This document shows, piece by piece, positions 7,424-16,586 of a stretch of 64,000 nt of DNA; position 1 is the first letter of the stretch, and each line of letters begins with the position of its first letter. This DNA is from Algoriphagus winogradskyi (GTDB lineage: Bacteria > Bacteroidota > Bacteroidia > Cytophagales > Cyclobacteriaceae), in the NCBI RefSeq assembly GCF_900182815.1, contig NZ_FXUA01000002.1, positions 310,001 to 374,000 on the forward strand, in the 5' to 3' direction. The notes beneath the pieces were generated by a model. The model did no database searches, had not been told where the DNA came from, and saw nothing but the letters and a program-made list of their open reading frames with translations. A program made the position numbers and the translations under genes.

Positions 7424-8436
7424 TAAAAAATCATTTCAGCTCCAATTCCATTTCCTTCAGGGAAAGTGACTTTTTCTGGCGTGATGATTACTCCTTTCGC
7501 AGGATCTTTGGATAGTAGCATTGCTCCATCCATATCTACATAATCCAGCAGCGGAGCAATGTGCGCAATGGCTGTGATACCCACCGAGGATTCAGTCATG
7601 CAACCTACCATAGTTTTCATTCCAAGTTTCTTCGCCTCGTGGATCATGCGTAATCCCGGGGTTATTCCTCCGGCTTTTACCAGCTTCACATTGATTCCAT
7701 GAAAAAGTCCATGGCATTTTTTAACATCGGATTCTACGATGCAGCTCTCATCTGCAATCACTGGTAATTTACTGTGCTTGTAAACCTCTTTCATTCCCTC
7801 CAGATCATCTTTGCCAAGAGGTTGCTCCATAAATTCCACGCCCAATTTTTTCAATTCACCAGAATAATTGATAGCCTGATCTGCAGTCCAAGCACAGTTC
7901 GCATCAATTCTGAAAATTGCATCTGTATGCTTCCGGAGTTCACGGATAATTGCCAAATCATCAGAAGTACCTAGTTTAATTTTATAGATCGGCCAGTGAA
8001 CTTCCTTCATTTTTGTCACCATCTTCTCTACCGTATCGATTCCAATTGTAAAGTTGGTAAGTGGAATTCCAGCAGGATTTAGATCTAAGAGTTCATAAAG
8101 TTTCTTTCCAGATTTCTTGGCATAGATATCCCAAGCTGCCATATCTAAGGCACATTGAGCAAAAGGGTTCTCTTTAAAAATTTCTTTCCCTAAATCCCAA
8201 AGTTCAGCGGGAGTTTTCCACTCAACTTTTTCTACTATAGGTCTGAATCTCTCCAAGCATTCCATCATATTAGAGATAGTCATGCCATAGAATGGATTTG
8301 TAGTTGACTCACCTAAACCGAAAAATGCACCATCTTGCAGTTTTACAATTAAGGTATCTTGAACATCCCTGCTTTGATGTGCGATGGTAAATGTGTGCTT
8401 GAGAGGAAGATCGACTACTTGAAAAGATAAGTTCAT
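7423..8436 (-). CDS. L-Ala-D/L-Glu type dipeptide epimerase
   Basis: An enolase-superfamily enzyme of 337 residues that inverts the alpha carbon of the second residue of dipeptides, typically L-Ala-D-Glu to L-Ala-L-Glu in recycling of murein peptides. Visible catalytic features are the K-x-K pair (Lys152, Lys154 in YKIKLG), metal ligands Asp178 (RIDAN), Glu204 (MEQP) and Asp229 (ADES), the opposing lysine 254 (KLVKAGG), and the Asp-x-Asp pair at 301/303 (DMDGAM) that holds the dipeptide amino group. The TESSVG segment is also typical. It stands alone; the divergent neighbour is an M14 peptidase, which would fit peptide turnover. Exact dipeptide preference is not readable from sequence. Confidence 0.9.
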   Translation of the reverse strand: MNLSFQVVDLPLKHTFTIAHQSRDVQDTLIVKLQDGAFFGLGESTTNPFYGMTISNMMECLERFRPIVEKVEWKTPAELWDLGKEIFKENPFAQCALDMAAWDIYAKKSGKKLYELLDLNPAGIPLTNFTIGIDTVEKMVTKMKEVHWPIYKIKLGTSDDLAIIRELRKHTDAIFRIDANCAWTADQAINYSGELKKLGVEFMEQPLGKDDLEGMKEVYKHSKLPVIADESCIVESDVKKCHGLFHGINVKLVKAGGITPGLRMIHEAKKLGMKTMVGCMTESSVGITAIAHIAPLLDYVDMDGAMLLSKDPAKGVIITPEKVTFPEGNGIGAEMIF

Positions 8437-8459
8437 TTCGATAAATATTCTATTTGGAG

Positions 8460-8467
8460 CAAAATTA
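8460..8467 (-). promoter_or_regulatory. TAnnTTTG box of the dipeptide epimerase gene
   Basis: The minus strand reads TAATTTTG 23 bases before the ATG at 8436. No good TTG partner is seen upstream. Confidence 0.4.
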
Positions 8468-8529
8468 ACCTGTTTTTTGCTTGAATGGTAGGTAGATTTA
8501 TATTTTATTCAAGGTAAATAGAAATTACT

Positions 8530-10011
8530 ATGAAAGTCAATTCTAAATTATCAATCAGCTTCTTTTTGCTGTTTTTGGTTTTAATACTTAGTTGTAAAAC
8601 GGCAAAGATGCCAGTTTCTTCAGCAAGCAATGTCTCTACATTGGAATCTGCCTTTTCCAAATTCAAGGAACCTGCTATCACGCATAGGAGATTCAAGCAT
8701 GCAGATCTACAGCCACTCATCCAAAAGCACTCAGGAGCTTTTGAAATCACAAAATTGGGAGAATCAGTAGAAGGTAGAAGTATTTCCAGCTTGGATTGGG
8801 GAGATGGAAAAACCAAAGTAATGCTTTGGTCTCAAATGCACGGAAATGAAAGTACTGCGACGATGGCTCTGTTCGATTTGTTCAATTTTCTTGAAGGCAA
8901 TGGAGATGAATTTGACGATTTGCGTACTCTTCTAAAATCACAGCTGGATCTTAAATTTATCCCTATGATTAATCCCGATGGGGCGGAACAATTCAAACGA
9001 AGAAATGCGATTGATATAGATTTGAATCGAGATGCAATATCTCAGATTTCTCCTGAGGCTATCATCCTGAAAGGTGCGCGAGATGATTTTGAACCTGAGT
9101 TTGGTTTCAATTTACATGATCAACAAACCTATTATAATGCCTCTGGAACTCCAAAACAGGCCACAATTTCAGTTTTGGCGCCAGCATATAATTATGACAC
9201 GGACGTGAATGCAGTAAGGACTCGAGCTATGCAAACTATCGTTGGCATGAATGAGATTTTGCAAGAAGTAGTGCCTGGTCACGTGGGAAAATACGACGAT
9301 GCATTTGAGCCGAGAGCTTTTGGTGACAACATCACCAAGTGGGGAACTAGCACGATTTTGATCGAGTCTGGAGGATACCCGAATGATCCCGATAAGCAAT
9401 ATATCCGCCAGCTGAATTTTATGATTATTCTTAATGCCTTGGAGCAAATTGCCACCAAAAGCTATGAGCAATACACTATTGAGGAATATTTTGCTATTCC
9501 TGATAATGACCTGCAGTTGGTTGACTTGCTACTTAATGAAGTTCAGGTGCCAGTAAATGGCAAATACTTTCCAGTCGATCTGGGAATCAGAAGAAGAGAT
9601 ATTACAGCTGGGGAAACCTATTACATGTCTGCTTCAGTGGATGATTTAGGTGACCTGCAGGTGTATTTTGGATTAGAGGAATTTGATGCTTCTGGGCTGA
9701 ACTATGCAGAAGGGAAAGTCTATGCAAGTGAATTTGAGTCCGTCAGCATGCTTGATGAAGCAAAAGCTATAGAGCTTTTGAAGCAAGGGTATTTGGCAGT
9801 AAAAGTGAAAAATGGTGCTAAAGGCGATTTGCATAATCTTCCCATCTTGGTGTTGAAAAGTACAGAAACCTTTTCTTCTGGCTGGAGAACCGGGGAAGGG
9901 ACAAATTTCTTTTTGGAGAAAGATGGAGTGAGAAAATATGCAGTAGTTAATGGATATCTGATTGATCTGGAACATCCAAAAGATCAGGAATTTAAGCAGA
10001 GAATTTATTAA
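8530..10011 (+). CDS. M14-family zinc carboxypeptidase lipoprotein
   Basis: A 493-residue metallopeptidase. The N-terminus is a lipoprotein signal with the lipid-modified cysteine at residue 22 (LILSC), so it is anchored in the envelope. The M14 domain covers about residues 55-310. The zinc ligands are His104 and Glu107 (QMHGNES) and His196 (NLHDQ), with NPDG and DLNRD between them and the general-base glutamate at 279 (LIESGGY). A C-terminal region of about 170 residues, beginning near residue 320, is not recognised but is common in Bacteroidota members. It likely removes C-terminal residues from peptides or murein fragments. A hairpin follows the gene. Confidence 0.88.
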   Translation: MKVNSKLSISFFLLFLVLILSCKTAKMPVSSASNVSTLESAFSKFKEPAITHRRFKHADLQPLIQKHSGAFEITKLGESVEGRSISSLDWGDGKTKVMLWSQMHGNESTATMALFDLFNFLEGNGDEFDDLRTLLKSQLDLKFIPMINPDGAEQFKRRNAIDIDLNRDAISQISPEAIILKGARDDFEPEFGFNLHDQQTYYNASGTPKQATISVLAPAYNYDTDVNAVRTRAMQTIVGMNEILQEVVPGHVGKYDDAFEPRAFGDNITKWGTSTILIESGGYPNDPDKQYIRQLNFMIILNALEQIATKSYEQYTIEEYFAIPDNDLQLVDLLLNEVQVPVNGKYFPVDLGIRRRDITAGETYYMSASVDDLGDLQVYFGLEEFDASGLNYAEGKVYASEFESVSMLDEAKAIELLKQGYLAVKVKNGAKGDLHNLPILVLKSTETFSSGWRTGEGTNFFLEKDGVRKYAVVNGYLIDLEHPKDQEFKQRIY

Positions 10012-10038
10012 AGGTTAATATTTCAAAATGTTTAATTT

Positions 10039-10058
10039 AATCCGCCACTTGGCGGGTT
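10039..10058 (+). terminator. Hairpin after the M14 peptidase gene
   Basis: AATCCGCC-ACTT-GGCGGGTT forms an 8-bp stem with one G-U pair, followed by ATTTGTTATT. The T-run is weak, so termination may be partial and the SIMPL gene 37 bases on could be read through. Confidence 0.45.
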
Positions 10059-10094
10059 ATTTGTTATTAGCCATATAAATAATTTTTAGAATCC

Positions 10095-10826
10095 ATGAAA
10101 AATAATGTATCAGCCATTCTATTTGCAGTAGCGATCGTAATTGCTTCGATTGTTTTGGGAAATGCAGTAATCAACCGAAACCGACCTCAAGGCACGATCA
10201 ATGTCACGGGCTTGGGAGAGAGTAATTTTACCTCTGACCTAGTGGTGTGGGAAGGTAATTTTAGCCGCGAAAGCTCTGATTTGAAATCTGCCTATGCTGA
10301 TTTGGAGAAAGACAGAAAGCTAGTTTCGGACTATTTGATTTCAAAAGGAATTCCTGCTGAGAAGTTGATTTTCAACGCGGTTAATACCAACCCAAACTAT
10401 GACCAAAATTATTCAAATGATGGCCGATATTTGGGACAAACCTTCAAAGGTTATACTCTTAGTCAATCCTTGAAAATCGAATCTACAGAAGTGGAAAAAG
10501 TTGAAAAGATTTCGCGAGAGATCACAGAACTGCTCAACCAAGGAATTGCTTTTTACTCCCAGTCTCCACGCTACTACTATACTGAGCTGGAATCACTGAA
10601 ATTGGAAATGATTGCTAAAGCTACCGAAGATGCAACCATCCGTGCTGAGCGAATCGCCGAAAACTCCAAAGGGGATCTTGGAGACCTGATCTCAGCCAAT
10701 ATGGGAATCTTTCAGATCACAGGTCAAAACTCAGGGGAAGACTATTCTTGGGGTGGCACATTTAACACCGCAGACAAAAACAAAACTGCTTCGATTACGA
10801 TGAAGTTGATTTTTGAGGTCGATTAA
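10095..10826 (+). CDS. SIMPL domain (DUF541) protein
   Basis: A 243-residue protein with an N-terminal membrane anchor or uncleaved signal (about residues 6-25) and a SIMPL domain from about 35 to the end. Recognisable parts are TINVTGLGESNFTSDLVVW at the start, the segment LISKGIPAEKL, GYTLSQSL, and the late region with repeated RAERIAENSKG. SIMPL proteins are periplasmic or outer-membrane-associated and include BP26 of Brucella, which forms channel-like oligomers; the function in Bacteroidota is not established. It lies between the M14 peptidase and a CIA30 protein on the same strand. Confidence 0.85.
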   Translation: MKNNVSAILFAVAIVIASIVLGNAVINRNRPQGTINVTGLGESNFTSDLVVWEGNFSRESSDLKSAYADLEKDRKLVSDYLISKGIPAEKLIFNAVNTNPNYDQNYSNDGRYLGQTFKGYTLSQSLKIESTEVEKVEKISREITELLNQGIAFYSQSPRYYYTELESLKLEMIAKATEDATIRAERIAENSKGDLGDLISANMGIFQITGQNSGEDYSWGGTFNTADKNKTASITMKLIFEVD

Positions 10827-10870
10827 AAGACGTTCTCAAACAATTGCTGCCCTTTGTGCTTTTACATGAT

Positions 10871-11389
10871 GTGAAAGCTCTAATCTTATTTTCCCTTATG
10901 TCTTCATTTATTGTCCTCTATCAGTTTACCAAAAACTCACCTACTTCAGATTGGAGAATAGTGGATGATGTAGTAATGGGAGGGAGATCATCTGGTGATT
11001 TCCATATTAATGAATCTGGCAATGGTGTATTTGAAGGGGTTGTGTCCTTAGCAAATAATGGAGGGTTTTCCTCTGTCAGATATAGGGAAACTTTTCAAAT
11101 TCAGTCCCACACAACGATTAAAATCCATTTAAAAGGGGATGGTAGCCCATATCAATTTCGAGTAAAGGCATCTGTTTCTGATCGCCATTCCTATATCTCT
11201 CAATTTGAAACAAGCGGAGAATGGGAAACCATAGAAATCGATCTAGCCGATATGTACCCTGCATTTCGAGGGCGTAAACTTTCAATTCCTAACTTTGACA
11301 AAGAGCAGATTGAGGAATTGGCATTTTTGATTGGGAATAAAAAAGAACAGAAATTTCACCTGGAATTAAAGTCTATCGAGCTAATTTAA
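10871..11389 (+). CDS. CIA30 family protein
   Basis: A 172-residue protein from the start used here. The first 20 residues are hydrophobic (signal or anchor). The domain then shows DWRIVDDVVMGGRSSG, the N-terminal mark of CIA30-like proteins (mitochondrial complex I intermediate-associated protein 30), followed by a beta-rich galactose-binding-like fold with SSVRYR, IKIHLKGDG and IEIDLADM. Bacterial members have no proven role. Start choice is uncertain: the frame opens at TTG 10844, GTG at 10871 gives a V-K head before the hydrophobic stretch, and the first ATG is 10898. It follows the SIMPL gene by about 45 bases and may be co-transcribed. Confidence 0.8.
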   Translation: MKALILFSLMSSFIVLYQFTKNSPTSDWRIVDDVVMGGRSSGDFHINESGNGVFEGVVSLANNGGFSSVRYRETFQIQSHTTIKIHLKGDGSPYQFRVKASVSDRHSYISQFETSGEWETIEIDLADMYPAFRGRKLSIPNFDKEQIEELAFLIGNKKEQKFHLELKSIELI

Positions 11390-11454
11390 GACTAGTATTT
11401 TCAAGTAATAGTCAGGCAATTAGGATAAATAAATCACCATTCCGCCTAGGCAGT

Positions 11455-11462
11455 TATCTTTG
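11455..11462 (+). promoter_or_regulatory. TAnnTTTG box of rlmF
   Basis: TATCTTTG lies 17 bases before the GTG start at 11480. No TTG element is seen at the expected distance. Confidence 0.4.
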
Positions 11463-11479
11463 TGCTAGATTGAATTGAT

Positions 11480-12439
11480 GTGAAAGAGAATAAGACTACA
11501 AAAACCGCCCTTCACCCCCGCAATGCCCACCGGGAGCGTTACGATTTTCCAAGCTTAATTGCCACTCAGCCTGAGTTGGGCAGATTCGTGGCAGAAAATA
11601 AATACGGAGACCTCAGCATTGATTTCGCTGATCCAAATGCAGTAAAGGAACTCAACAGAGCTTTGTTAAAGCATTTTTATAAGATTTCATCCTGGGATAT
11701 TCCAAGTGGATACCTTTGCCCTCCCATACCCGGAAGAGCAGATTACCTTCATTATTTGGCAGATTTACTTACTGATAGCAATGGTAATAAACTGCCAGCC
11801 GGTGATCAGACCAAAGTGTTGGACATCGGGACAGGAGCGAACTGCATCTATCCTATGCTAGGAAATGCTATTTACGATTGGTCATTTGTTGGCTCCGAAA
11901 TAGATACTGTAGCGTTGGACTCAGCTCAGGAGAACCTATATGCGAACCCTCAGTTTCGAGGAAAAATCACCTTAAGACTTCAGGAAAATTCAAAGGAAAT
12001 ACTTTCTGGCATCATCAAATCAGATGATGTTTTTGATTTAGTTACCTGTAATCCTCCATTCCATGAGTCCCAAGCTGCTGCAGAAGCAAGTAGTACTAGA
12101 AAAGTGAAAAACCTACAAGGAAAAGTTGGTAAGAAGGTCACATTGAATTTTGGAGGAAAAAACAACGAGCTTTGGTGCGAAGGAGGCGAGTTGGCATTTA
12201 TTCAAAAAATGATTCGTGAGAGTATCACTTTTAAATTCAATTGCTTTTGGTTTACCTCCATTGTCTCTAAGGAAGAGCACATAAAGGAATTGGTTTTAGC
12301 TTTGAAAAAAGCCCGTGTTGCAGATCGGAGGATCATACAAATGACTCAGGGTAACAAAAAAAGCAGGTTTATCGCATGGACTTTCTTGAATCCAGAGCAA
12401 CAGGAAAACTGGAGAAAAAGGAGATGGATCAAAATTTAA
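11480..12439 (+). CDS. rlmF: 23S rRNA (adenine(1618)-N(6))-methyltransferase
   Basis: Methylates N6 of A1618 in 23S rRNA using S-adenosylmethionine. The 319-residue protein opens with the family mark LHPRNAHRERYDF, then has the SAM-binding LDIGTGAN (114-121), the acidic EID segment, and the catalytic NPPF at 191-194 (CNPPFHES). RRIIQMTQGNKKSRFIAW near the C-terminus is also family-typical. The start is GTG at 11480, placed by a promoter box 17 bases upstream. It ends convergently with the OsmC gene at a shared terminator. Confidence in the function is high because the whole length matches the family. Confidence 0.95.
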   Translation: MKENKTTKTALHPRNAHRERYDFPSLIATQPELGRFVAENKYGDLSIDFADPNAVKELNRALLKHFYKISSWDIPSGYLCPPIPGRADYLHYLADLLTDSNGNKLPAGDQTKVLDIGTGANCIYPMLGNAIYDWSFVGSEIDTVALDSAQENLYANPQFRGKITLRLQENSKEILSGIIKSDDVFDLVTCNPPFHESQAAAEASSTRKVKNLQGKVGKKVTLNFGGKNNELWCEGGELAFIQKMIRESITFKFNCFWFTSIVSKEEHIKELVLALKKARVADRRIIQMTQGNKKSRFIAWTFLNPEQQENWRKRRWIKI

Positions 12440-12483
12440 AATTGGAGAATTTATAATTTAAAATTGACCCATTATCGAAAATA

Positions 12484-12519
12484 AAAACGGCGCTTGAATG
12501 AATTCAAAGCGCCGTTTTT
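12484..12519. terminator. Bidirectional terminator between rlmF and the OsmC gene
   Basis: AAAACGGCGCTT (12484-12495) pairs with AAGCGCCGTTTT (12507-12518). A-rich and T-rich flanks on both sides make it usable by both converging genes. Confidence 0.78.
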
Positions 12520-12521
12520 AT

Positions 12522-12539
12522 GTCTAGTCACTTGATACT
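12522..12539. repeat. 18-base intergenic repeat, copy 2
   Basis: GTCTAG-TC-ACTTGATACT is the second copy of the repeat at 7406-7423. It lies between the terminator and the 3' end of the OsmC gene. Confidence 0.55.
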
Positions 12540-12550
12540 AAAATATAGTA

Positions 12551-12964
12551 TTATGCATTTAAAGTGCTTTCCACACTTATTTCTAGCTTCAATACTCTTG
12601 AGATAGGACAATTTTCCTCAGCGTCTTTCACTAGCTCATCGAATTTATCCTGAGCGATACCGTCCACTTTAGCCTTTAGGACTAAGTGAGATTTTTTAAG
12701 TGTTCCTTCTTCAAATGTGATGTTTGCAGTCACATCTAATTCTGTTGCGGTGTAGCCAGCTTCTTGCAGATTGAAACTCAATTTCATTGCGAAGCATCCA
12801 GAGTGCGCTGCAGCGATTAACTCTTCAGGGTTAGTGCCTACTCCGCTTTCAAATCTGGATCCAAACGAGTATTGAGTTTTGTCTAAAACAGTGCTTGGCG
12901 TAGTCAAAGTACCTTTGCCATCTTTACCTGTTCCTTGCCATACGGCGGTTGCTTTTCTGATCAT
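12551..12964 (-). CDS. OsmC family peroxiredoxin-like protein
   Basis: A 137-residue thiol peroxidase-like protein of the OsmC type. The two redox cysteines are Cys57 (AAHSGCFAM) and Cys119 (ENCPISR), with the conserved Arg37 and Glu48 (PEELI) of the active site. OsmC proteins reduce organic hydroperoxides in the cytoplasm and work as intertwined dimers. The length and the N-terminal WQGTGKDGKGT match the OsmC rather than the Ohr branch. Single gene, ending at a terminator shared with rlmF. No promoter box could be found in the 80 bases upstream. Confidence 0.92.
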   Translation of the reverse strand: MIRKATAVWQGTGKDGKGTLTTPSTVLDKTQYSFGSRFESGVGTNPEELIAAAHSGCFAMKLSFNLQEAGYTATELDVTANITFEEGTLKKSHLVLKAKVDGIAQDKFDELVKDAEENCPISRVLKLEISVESTLNA

Positions 12965-13045
12965 TGTCTAAAGGATTTTAGGGTTAAAAGTTATAATTGT
13001 TAAAGGGAAATATGTGCGTATAAGTTCAGCTAAAGCTTAGAATCA

Positions 13046-14221
13046 TCAATTTTCCACCTTTTCCATTTTCGGTTTTTCAGGCGGGTTAGTTGATGCTTTT
13101 TTACCTGACAAATTCTGAAATACCTCCAAATATTGATCGGTCACATAGTCCCAATTGTATCTTTGTACAAGCCCCTCGCGAGCGGTGCTTCGGAAATATG
13201 CCATTCTTTCCTTACTACTTTCCGCTGCTTCCACGATGTCCTGAACCGATTCTTTAGTCTTTTGAAAGTACCAACCATGTTTACCGTTCTGGAGCATTTC
13301 CTGATTGAATGGGGTATCCAAAGCTAAGATAGCGCAGCCAAAACCAAGTGCTTTCAACATCGCTGGATTCGTCCCACCATATTCGTGACCGTGAAAATAG
13401 GCGTAGCAATGAGAGTACCATGCTGCTAATTCATTCTGATCAGTGATGTATCCCAAAAACAATAGCCTTTCGTCTTCTATGTTTTTGAGGACATTGGCAT
13501 ACTCGTCATTGAATGGTACGTCGCCAACTATTACGAGCTTTCTCTTTGAGTTAGACTTTAAAAATCCATCGATTATAAGGTCTGCATTGTTGTCCGGAAT
13601 AAGTCGGCCTACGATCAGGAAATAATCCTGCGGTTCAATTCCCCATTTCTCAATGGGATCAGCTGCTACATCTGCTCGTGGATTTGCCCCATAAGCGATG
13701 ACTTTGGAATCTGCATTGAATAATTCCTTGTAAACACGCTGCATTTCATCCGAGTCATTGATCAGTTGATCGTAGTATTTCGTGGCCATCTTAGATGCCC
13801 AGAAAAAATACTTTGATCCCATGCCTTTCCATTTTGGTCTGAGCCACTCCAGACCATCCACGTTGATCACCGTTTTTTTTCTGAAAAGTCTGGAAAACCA
13901 GCCGATAGGTCCATTAGCGCTGTTGACCACGAAAATCACATCCACGTCTGAGAAACAGGCATGCATCATGGAGAAAAAAGTATGCGAAAGTTGGGTGCCT
14001 ATCTTTGATTCAATTGCTCCTATGTAAATGCATTCTATTCCATTTACAAATTTTGGTTTTTCTTGAAATAGGGCTTTGTGATTATATACGCGGACATGAA
14101 CACCCTTGGCTACGAGTCGCTCACCAAGCTCTTTGACCATGGTGTCGTATCCTCCATACACATAGGGATATCCTTTTGCCCCCATTATGGCTACTTTTAA
14201 TTTCTTCTTAGCTGCTGCCAT
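13046..14221 (-). CDS. GT4-type glycosyltransferase with DUF1972 domain
   Basis: A 391-residue glycosyltransferase. The N-terminal half shows the DUF1972 pattern MGAKGYPYVYGGYDTMVKEL, as in rhamnosyltransferases such as Cps2T/WchF of streptococci. The C-terminal half has the GT-B nucleotide-sugar site: VGRLIPDNN, and HEYGGTNPAMLKALGFG in place of the usual E-x7-E. A charged, low-complexity tail follows from about residue 370. Last gene of the polysaccharide locus; its ATG overlaps the end of the upstream glycosyltransferase by 25 bases. Donor sugar unknown; rhamnose transfer is one possibility suggested by the domain. Confidence 0.87.
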   Translation of the reverse strand: MAAAKKKLKVAIMGAKGYPYVYGGYDTMVKELGERLVAKGVHVRVYNHKALFQEKPKFVNGIECIYIGAIESKIGTQLSHTFFSMMHACFSDVDVIFVVNSANGPIGWFSRLFRKKTVINVDGLEWLRPKWKGMGSKYFFWASKMATKYYDQLINDSDEMQRVYKELFNADSKVIAYGANPRADVAADPIEKWGIEPQDYFLIVGRLIPDNNADLIIDGFLKSNSKRKLVIVGDVPFNDEYANVLKNIEDERLLFLGYITDQNELAAWYSHCYAYFHGHEYGGTNPAMLKALGFGCAILALDTPFNQEMLQNGKHGWYFQKTKESVQDIVEAAESSKERMAYFRSTAREGLVQRYNWDYVTDQYLEVFQNLSGKKASTNPPEKPKMEKVEN

Positions 14222-15345
14222 AAATGGTTTTCAATTTTTTTTCTAAAACTATCCAAACTGAACTCCTTCAATACCCGATTTCTACCGGCACTCCCAAACC
14301 TCTCTCTAAGTTCTTGATCCAAAATTAAACTAATTAACGCATTTACTCCTTCATCTAGATTGTAAATTGGGATTAAGTATCCTGTTTCACCGTTCACCAC
14401 CATTTCCGAAGCTCCTCCGGATTGCGTAGCAATGACTGGACAGGCTGCTGCCATGGCTTCCAGTATGACCGTAGGAAATGAATCCGGTAAAATCGATGGT
14501 AAGACAAAAATATCTGTTGTCTTCAGGATGGAGCCTATATCTTCTCTAAAGCCGAGATTGGTTACATGATTTTCCAGTCTATGCTCATTGATAAAATGCT
14601 TCATTTGCACCTCCAAATTCTCATAACCAGGATATGGATCTCCAACTAATAGAAAGTGGCAATGTGGATAAGAACTTACTATCCTCTTGGCCATTTCTAA
14701 GAAGAAAAGTTGTCCTTTACCAGGATTGATTCTACCAACCATGGTAATAATCAGGTGATCATCGGCTATTCCTAACTCCTGAGGGCGTATTCCAGGTTTT
14801 TCAAGAAACTCTGAATAGGGTATTCCATTGTGGATAACTGTAGGTTTTGACACCTCTAACTTATTGTCCCAGTGATTTTTCACCGCATGTGATACTACGA
14901 TGGGTGAGGGAGTAGTACGATCTAACAATCGTCGTAAGAGGCCTACCAAAGGTGTAGGCCCAAGCAGGATTTCATGTATGTGCCAAATGTGTGGCAGGTT
15001 ATGCAATTTTGCCCATTGTGCCCCGACTACCACTGCGAGGGTATTGGAGTAAACTAGGTTGAATTTGAACTCACTGTGCAGTTGGCTTAAAAATCTATAG
15101 GCTTTGTAATTCATAGATAGCCTATTCAGTAGTCCGGGAATGTTCACGTATTTACGTCTCAAAATTCCAAGATTTTGAATGCGGACTATAGCTCCTTCTT
15201 CTACAAGATATTGTTGCAATGGCCCCGGTTCGGGCAACACCACAACTGGTTTTAGTCCAGCATTTTTATAAACCTTTACTACTTCAATCAGTATTCTGGA
15301 AGAGCCATATCGGTCTGATGAACTATTAAGGAAGAGTACTGTCAA
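14197..15345 (-). CDS. GT4 family glycosyltransferase
   Basis: A 382-residue cytoplasmic GT-B enzyme. The N-terminus has the acceptor-domain start NSSSDRYGSSR; the C-terminal half carries VGRINPGKG, the VGDPYPG loop, LGFREDI, and the retaining E-x7-E motif PDSFPTVILEAMAAACPVIA. It probably adds one sugar to the lipid-linked repeat unit. The start is TTG at 15345: an ATG or GTG at a sensible position is absent, and the codon lies 15 bases after the stop of the upstream glycosyltransferase. The 3' end overlaps the next gene by 25 bases. Sugar specificity unknown. Confidence 0.88.
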   Translation of the reverse strand: MTVLFLNSSSDRYGSSRILIEVVKVYKNAGLKPVVVLPEPGPLQQYLVEEGAIVRIQNLGILRRKYVNIPGLLNRLSMNYKAYRFLSQLHSEFKFNLVYSNTLAVVVGAQWAKLHNLPHIWHIHEILLGPTPLVGLLRRLLDRTTPSPIVVSHAVKNHWDNKLEVSKPTVIHNGIPYSEFLEKPGIRPQELGIADDHLIITMVGRINPGKGQLFFLEMAKRIVSSYPHCHFLLVGDPYPGYENLEVQMKHFINEHRLENHVTNLGFREDIGSILKTTDIFVLPSILPDSFPTVILEAMAAACPVIATQSGGASEMVVNGETGYLIPIYNLDEGVNALISLILDQELRERFGSAGRNRVLKEFSLDSFRKKIENHLWQQLRRN

Positions 15346-15360
15346 TTGAAAAACCGGTTG

Positions 15361-16479
15361 CTATTTTTTAAGGATTACATTTTGAAATCCTTCAATAAAT
15401 TTCTGAGCAGAAAATTTCTTGGATTGCTCAAGACCTTTACCAACCATCGAGTTGATTTGGTCATCATCTAAAGCCAAAAATATCATTTTTTCCATTAAAT
15501 CTTGCTGATCACCAGTTTTGAAAGGAAGTCCACATCCTCCAGCTACCTCCATCAATGCAGGTTGGTCAGAGTGAATCACAGGAATTCTATTTGCCATAGC
15601 CTCTAAAATTGGGATTCCAAAGCCCTCGTTTTCGGAAGGGAATACATAAGCAAAAGCATTTTTGTACAAGGCAGCCACTTGATGATCATTTACATATCCA
15701 GGCAGGAAAACTTTGTCCTGAAGGCCAAGCTCTTCCACCAGCTTTTCTACAATGGGGAGGTCATTCATTTGCGCACTTTGTCCGGCACCTCCAGCTAATA
15801 CCAATTTGAAATCAGCTTTGGTTTTGTTGAGGAAATTGTCAAAAGCGCGAACGAGCATGGGAAGGTTTTTGCGCTTATCGAACGTGCCCAAATGCATAAA
15901 ATATTTTTGGTCTGCCAATCCATTCTCTTCCAAAAAAGTAGTATCCAGGCCATTCTCAAGCCTTTTTGGAGCTTGATAAATAACGGTCATCGGATATATT
16001 TTCTTTAAGTATTTGTAGAGTGATTTTCGGGAGTATTCCGTTGTGGTGATGATCTCGGTATTTTCTTTCAGGCCTTTTTTGATCAACCGCAGGAAGTATG
16101 TTCTCCACCACTTTGGGTAGTTTTGAGGCATTTGCCAGAAGAAAGCATCATGGATCACTGTTAATCTCCGGCATGGAAGGCTTGCCACAGGCGAGACAAA
16201 ATCCGGGCAAATCAACACATCCGGCTGGTGCTTTTTCACCAAATCAGGTAATTGGAATTCCTTCCAGCGAAAGTAATCCATGTGATAATTGAGACGCTGA
16301 ATTTTGGATTGATGCCCTTTAAAGGTCTGATCAGCACTTTGGATTTTTGGATCATGGGAAAAAATCCATTCGATCTCTGGATGTGGATAAGCCAATGCGG
16401 CTTCCGCCAATTCCATCATATAGGTTTTGATACCTGTAGTGGCGACGTTCAAATATTGTAAATCGAGTAGGACTTTCAT
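15361..16479 (-). CDS. GT4 family glycosyltransferase
   Basis: A 372-residue GT-B glycosyltransferase. It begins MKVLLDLQYL with a TGIKTY motif, the usual Rossmann start of this family. It has HDAFFW and TEYSRKSL in the acceptor half, then LGTFDKRKNL, LAGGAG, FLPGYV, and the donor-site motif ENEGFGIPILEAMA. Similar in plan to mannosyl-, rhamnosyl- or fucosyltransferases of O-antigen loci. It follows the polymerase-like gene with a 107-base gap and precedes two further glycosyltransferases. Exact linkage cannot be assigned. Confidence 0.88.
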   Translation of the reverse strand: MKVLLDLQYLNVATTGIKTYMMELAEAALAYPHPEIEWIFSHDPKIQSADQTFKGHQSKIQRLNYHMDYFRWKEFQLPDLVKKHQPDVLICPDFVSPVASLPCRRLTVIHDAFFWQMPQNYPKWWRTYFLRLIKKGLKENTEIITTTEYSRKSLYKYLKKIYPMTVIYQAPKRLENGLDTTFLEENGLADQKYFMHLGTFDKRKNLPMLVRAFDNFLNKTKADFKLVLAGGAGQSAQMNDLPIVEKLVEELGLQDKVFLPGYVNDHQVAALYKNAFAYVFPSENEGFGIPILEAMANRIPVIHSDQPALMEVAGGCGLPFKTGDQQDLMEKMIFLALDDDQINSMVGKGLEQSKKFSAQKFIEGFQNVILKK

Positions 16480-16586
16480 GTAGAGTTAATAGATTTCTTT
16501 CATTCAGTTTCTTAAAAAGTATAATATTCTGATAAATAACTTTATAGCCGAATCTTTAATTATACAATTTTTTAATTGGCCTAAAA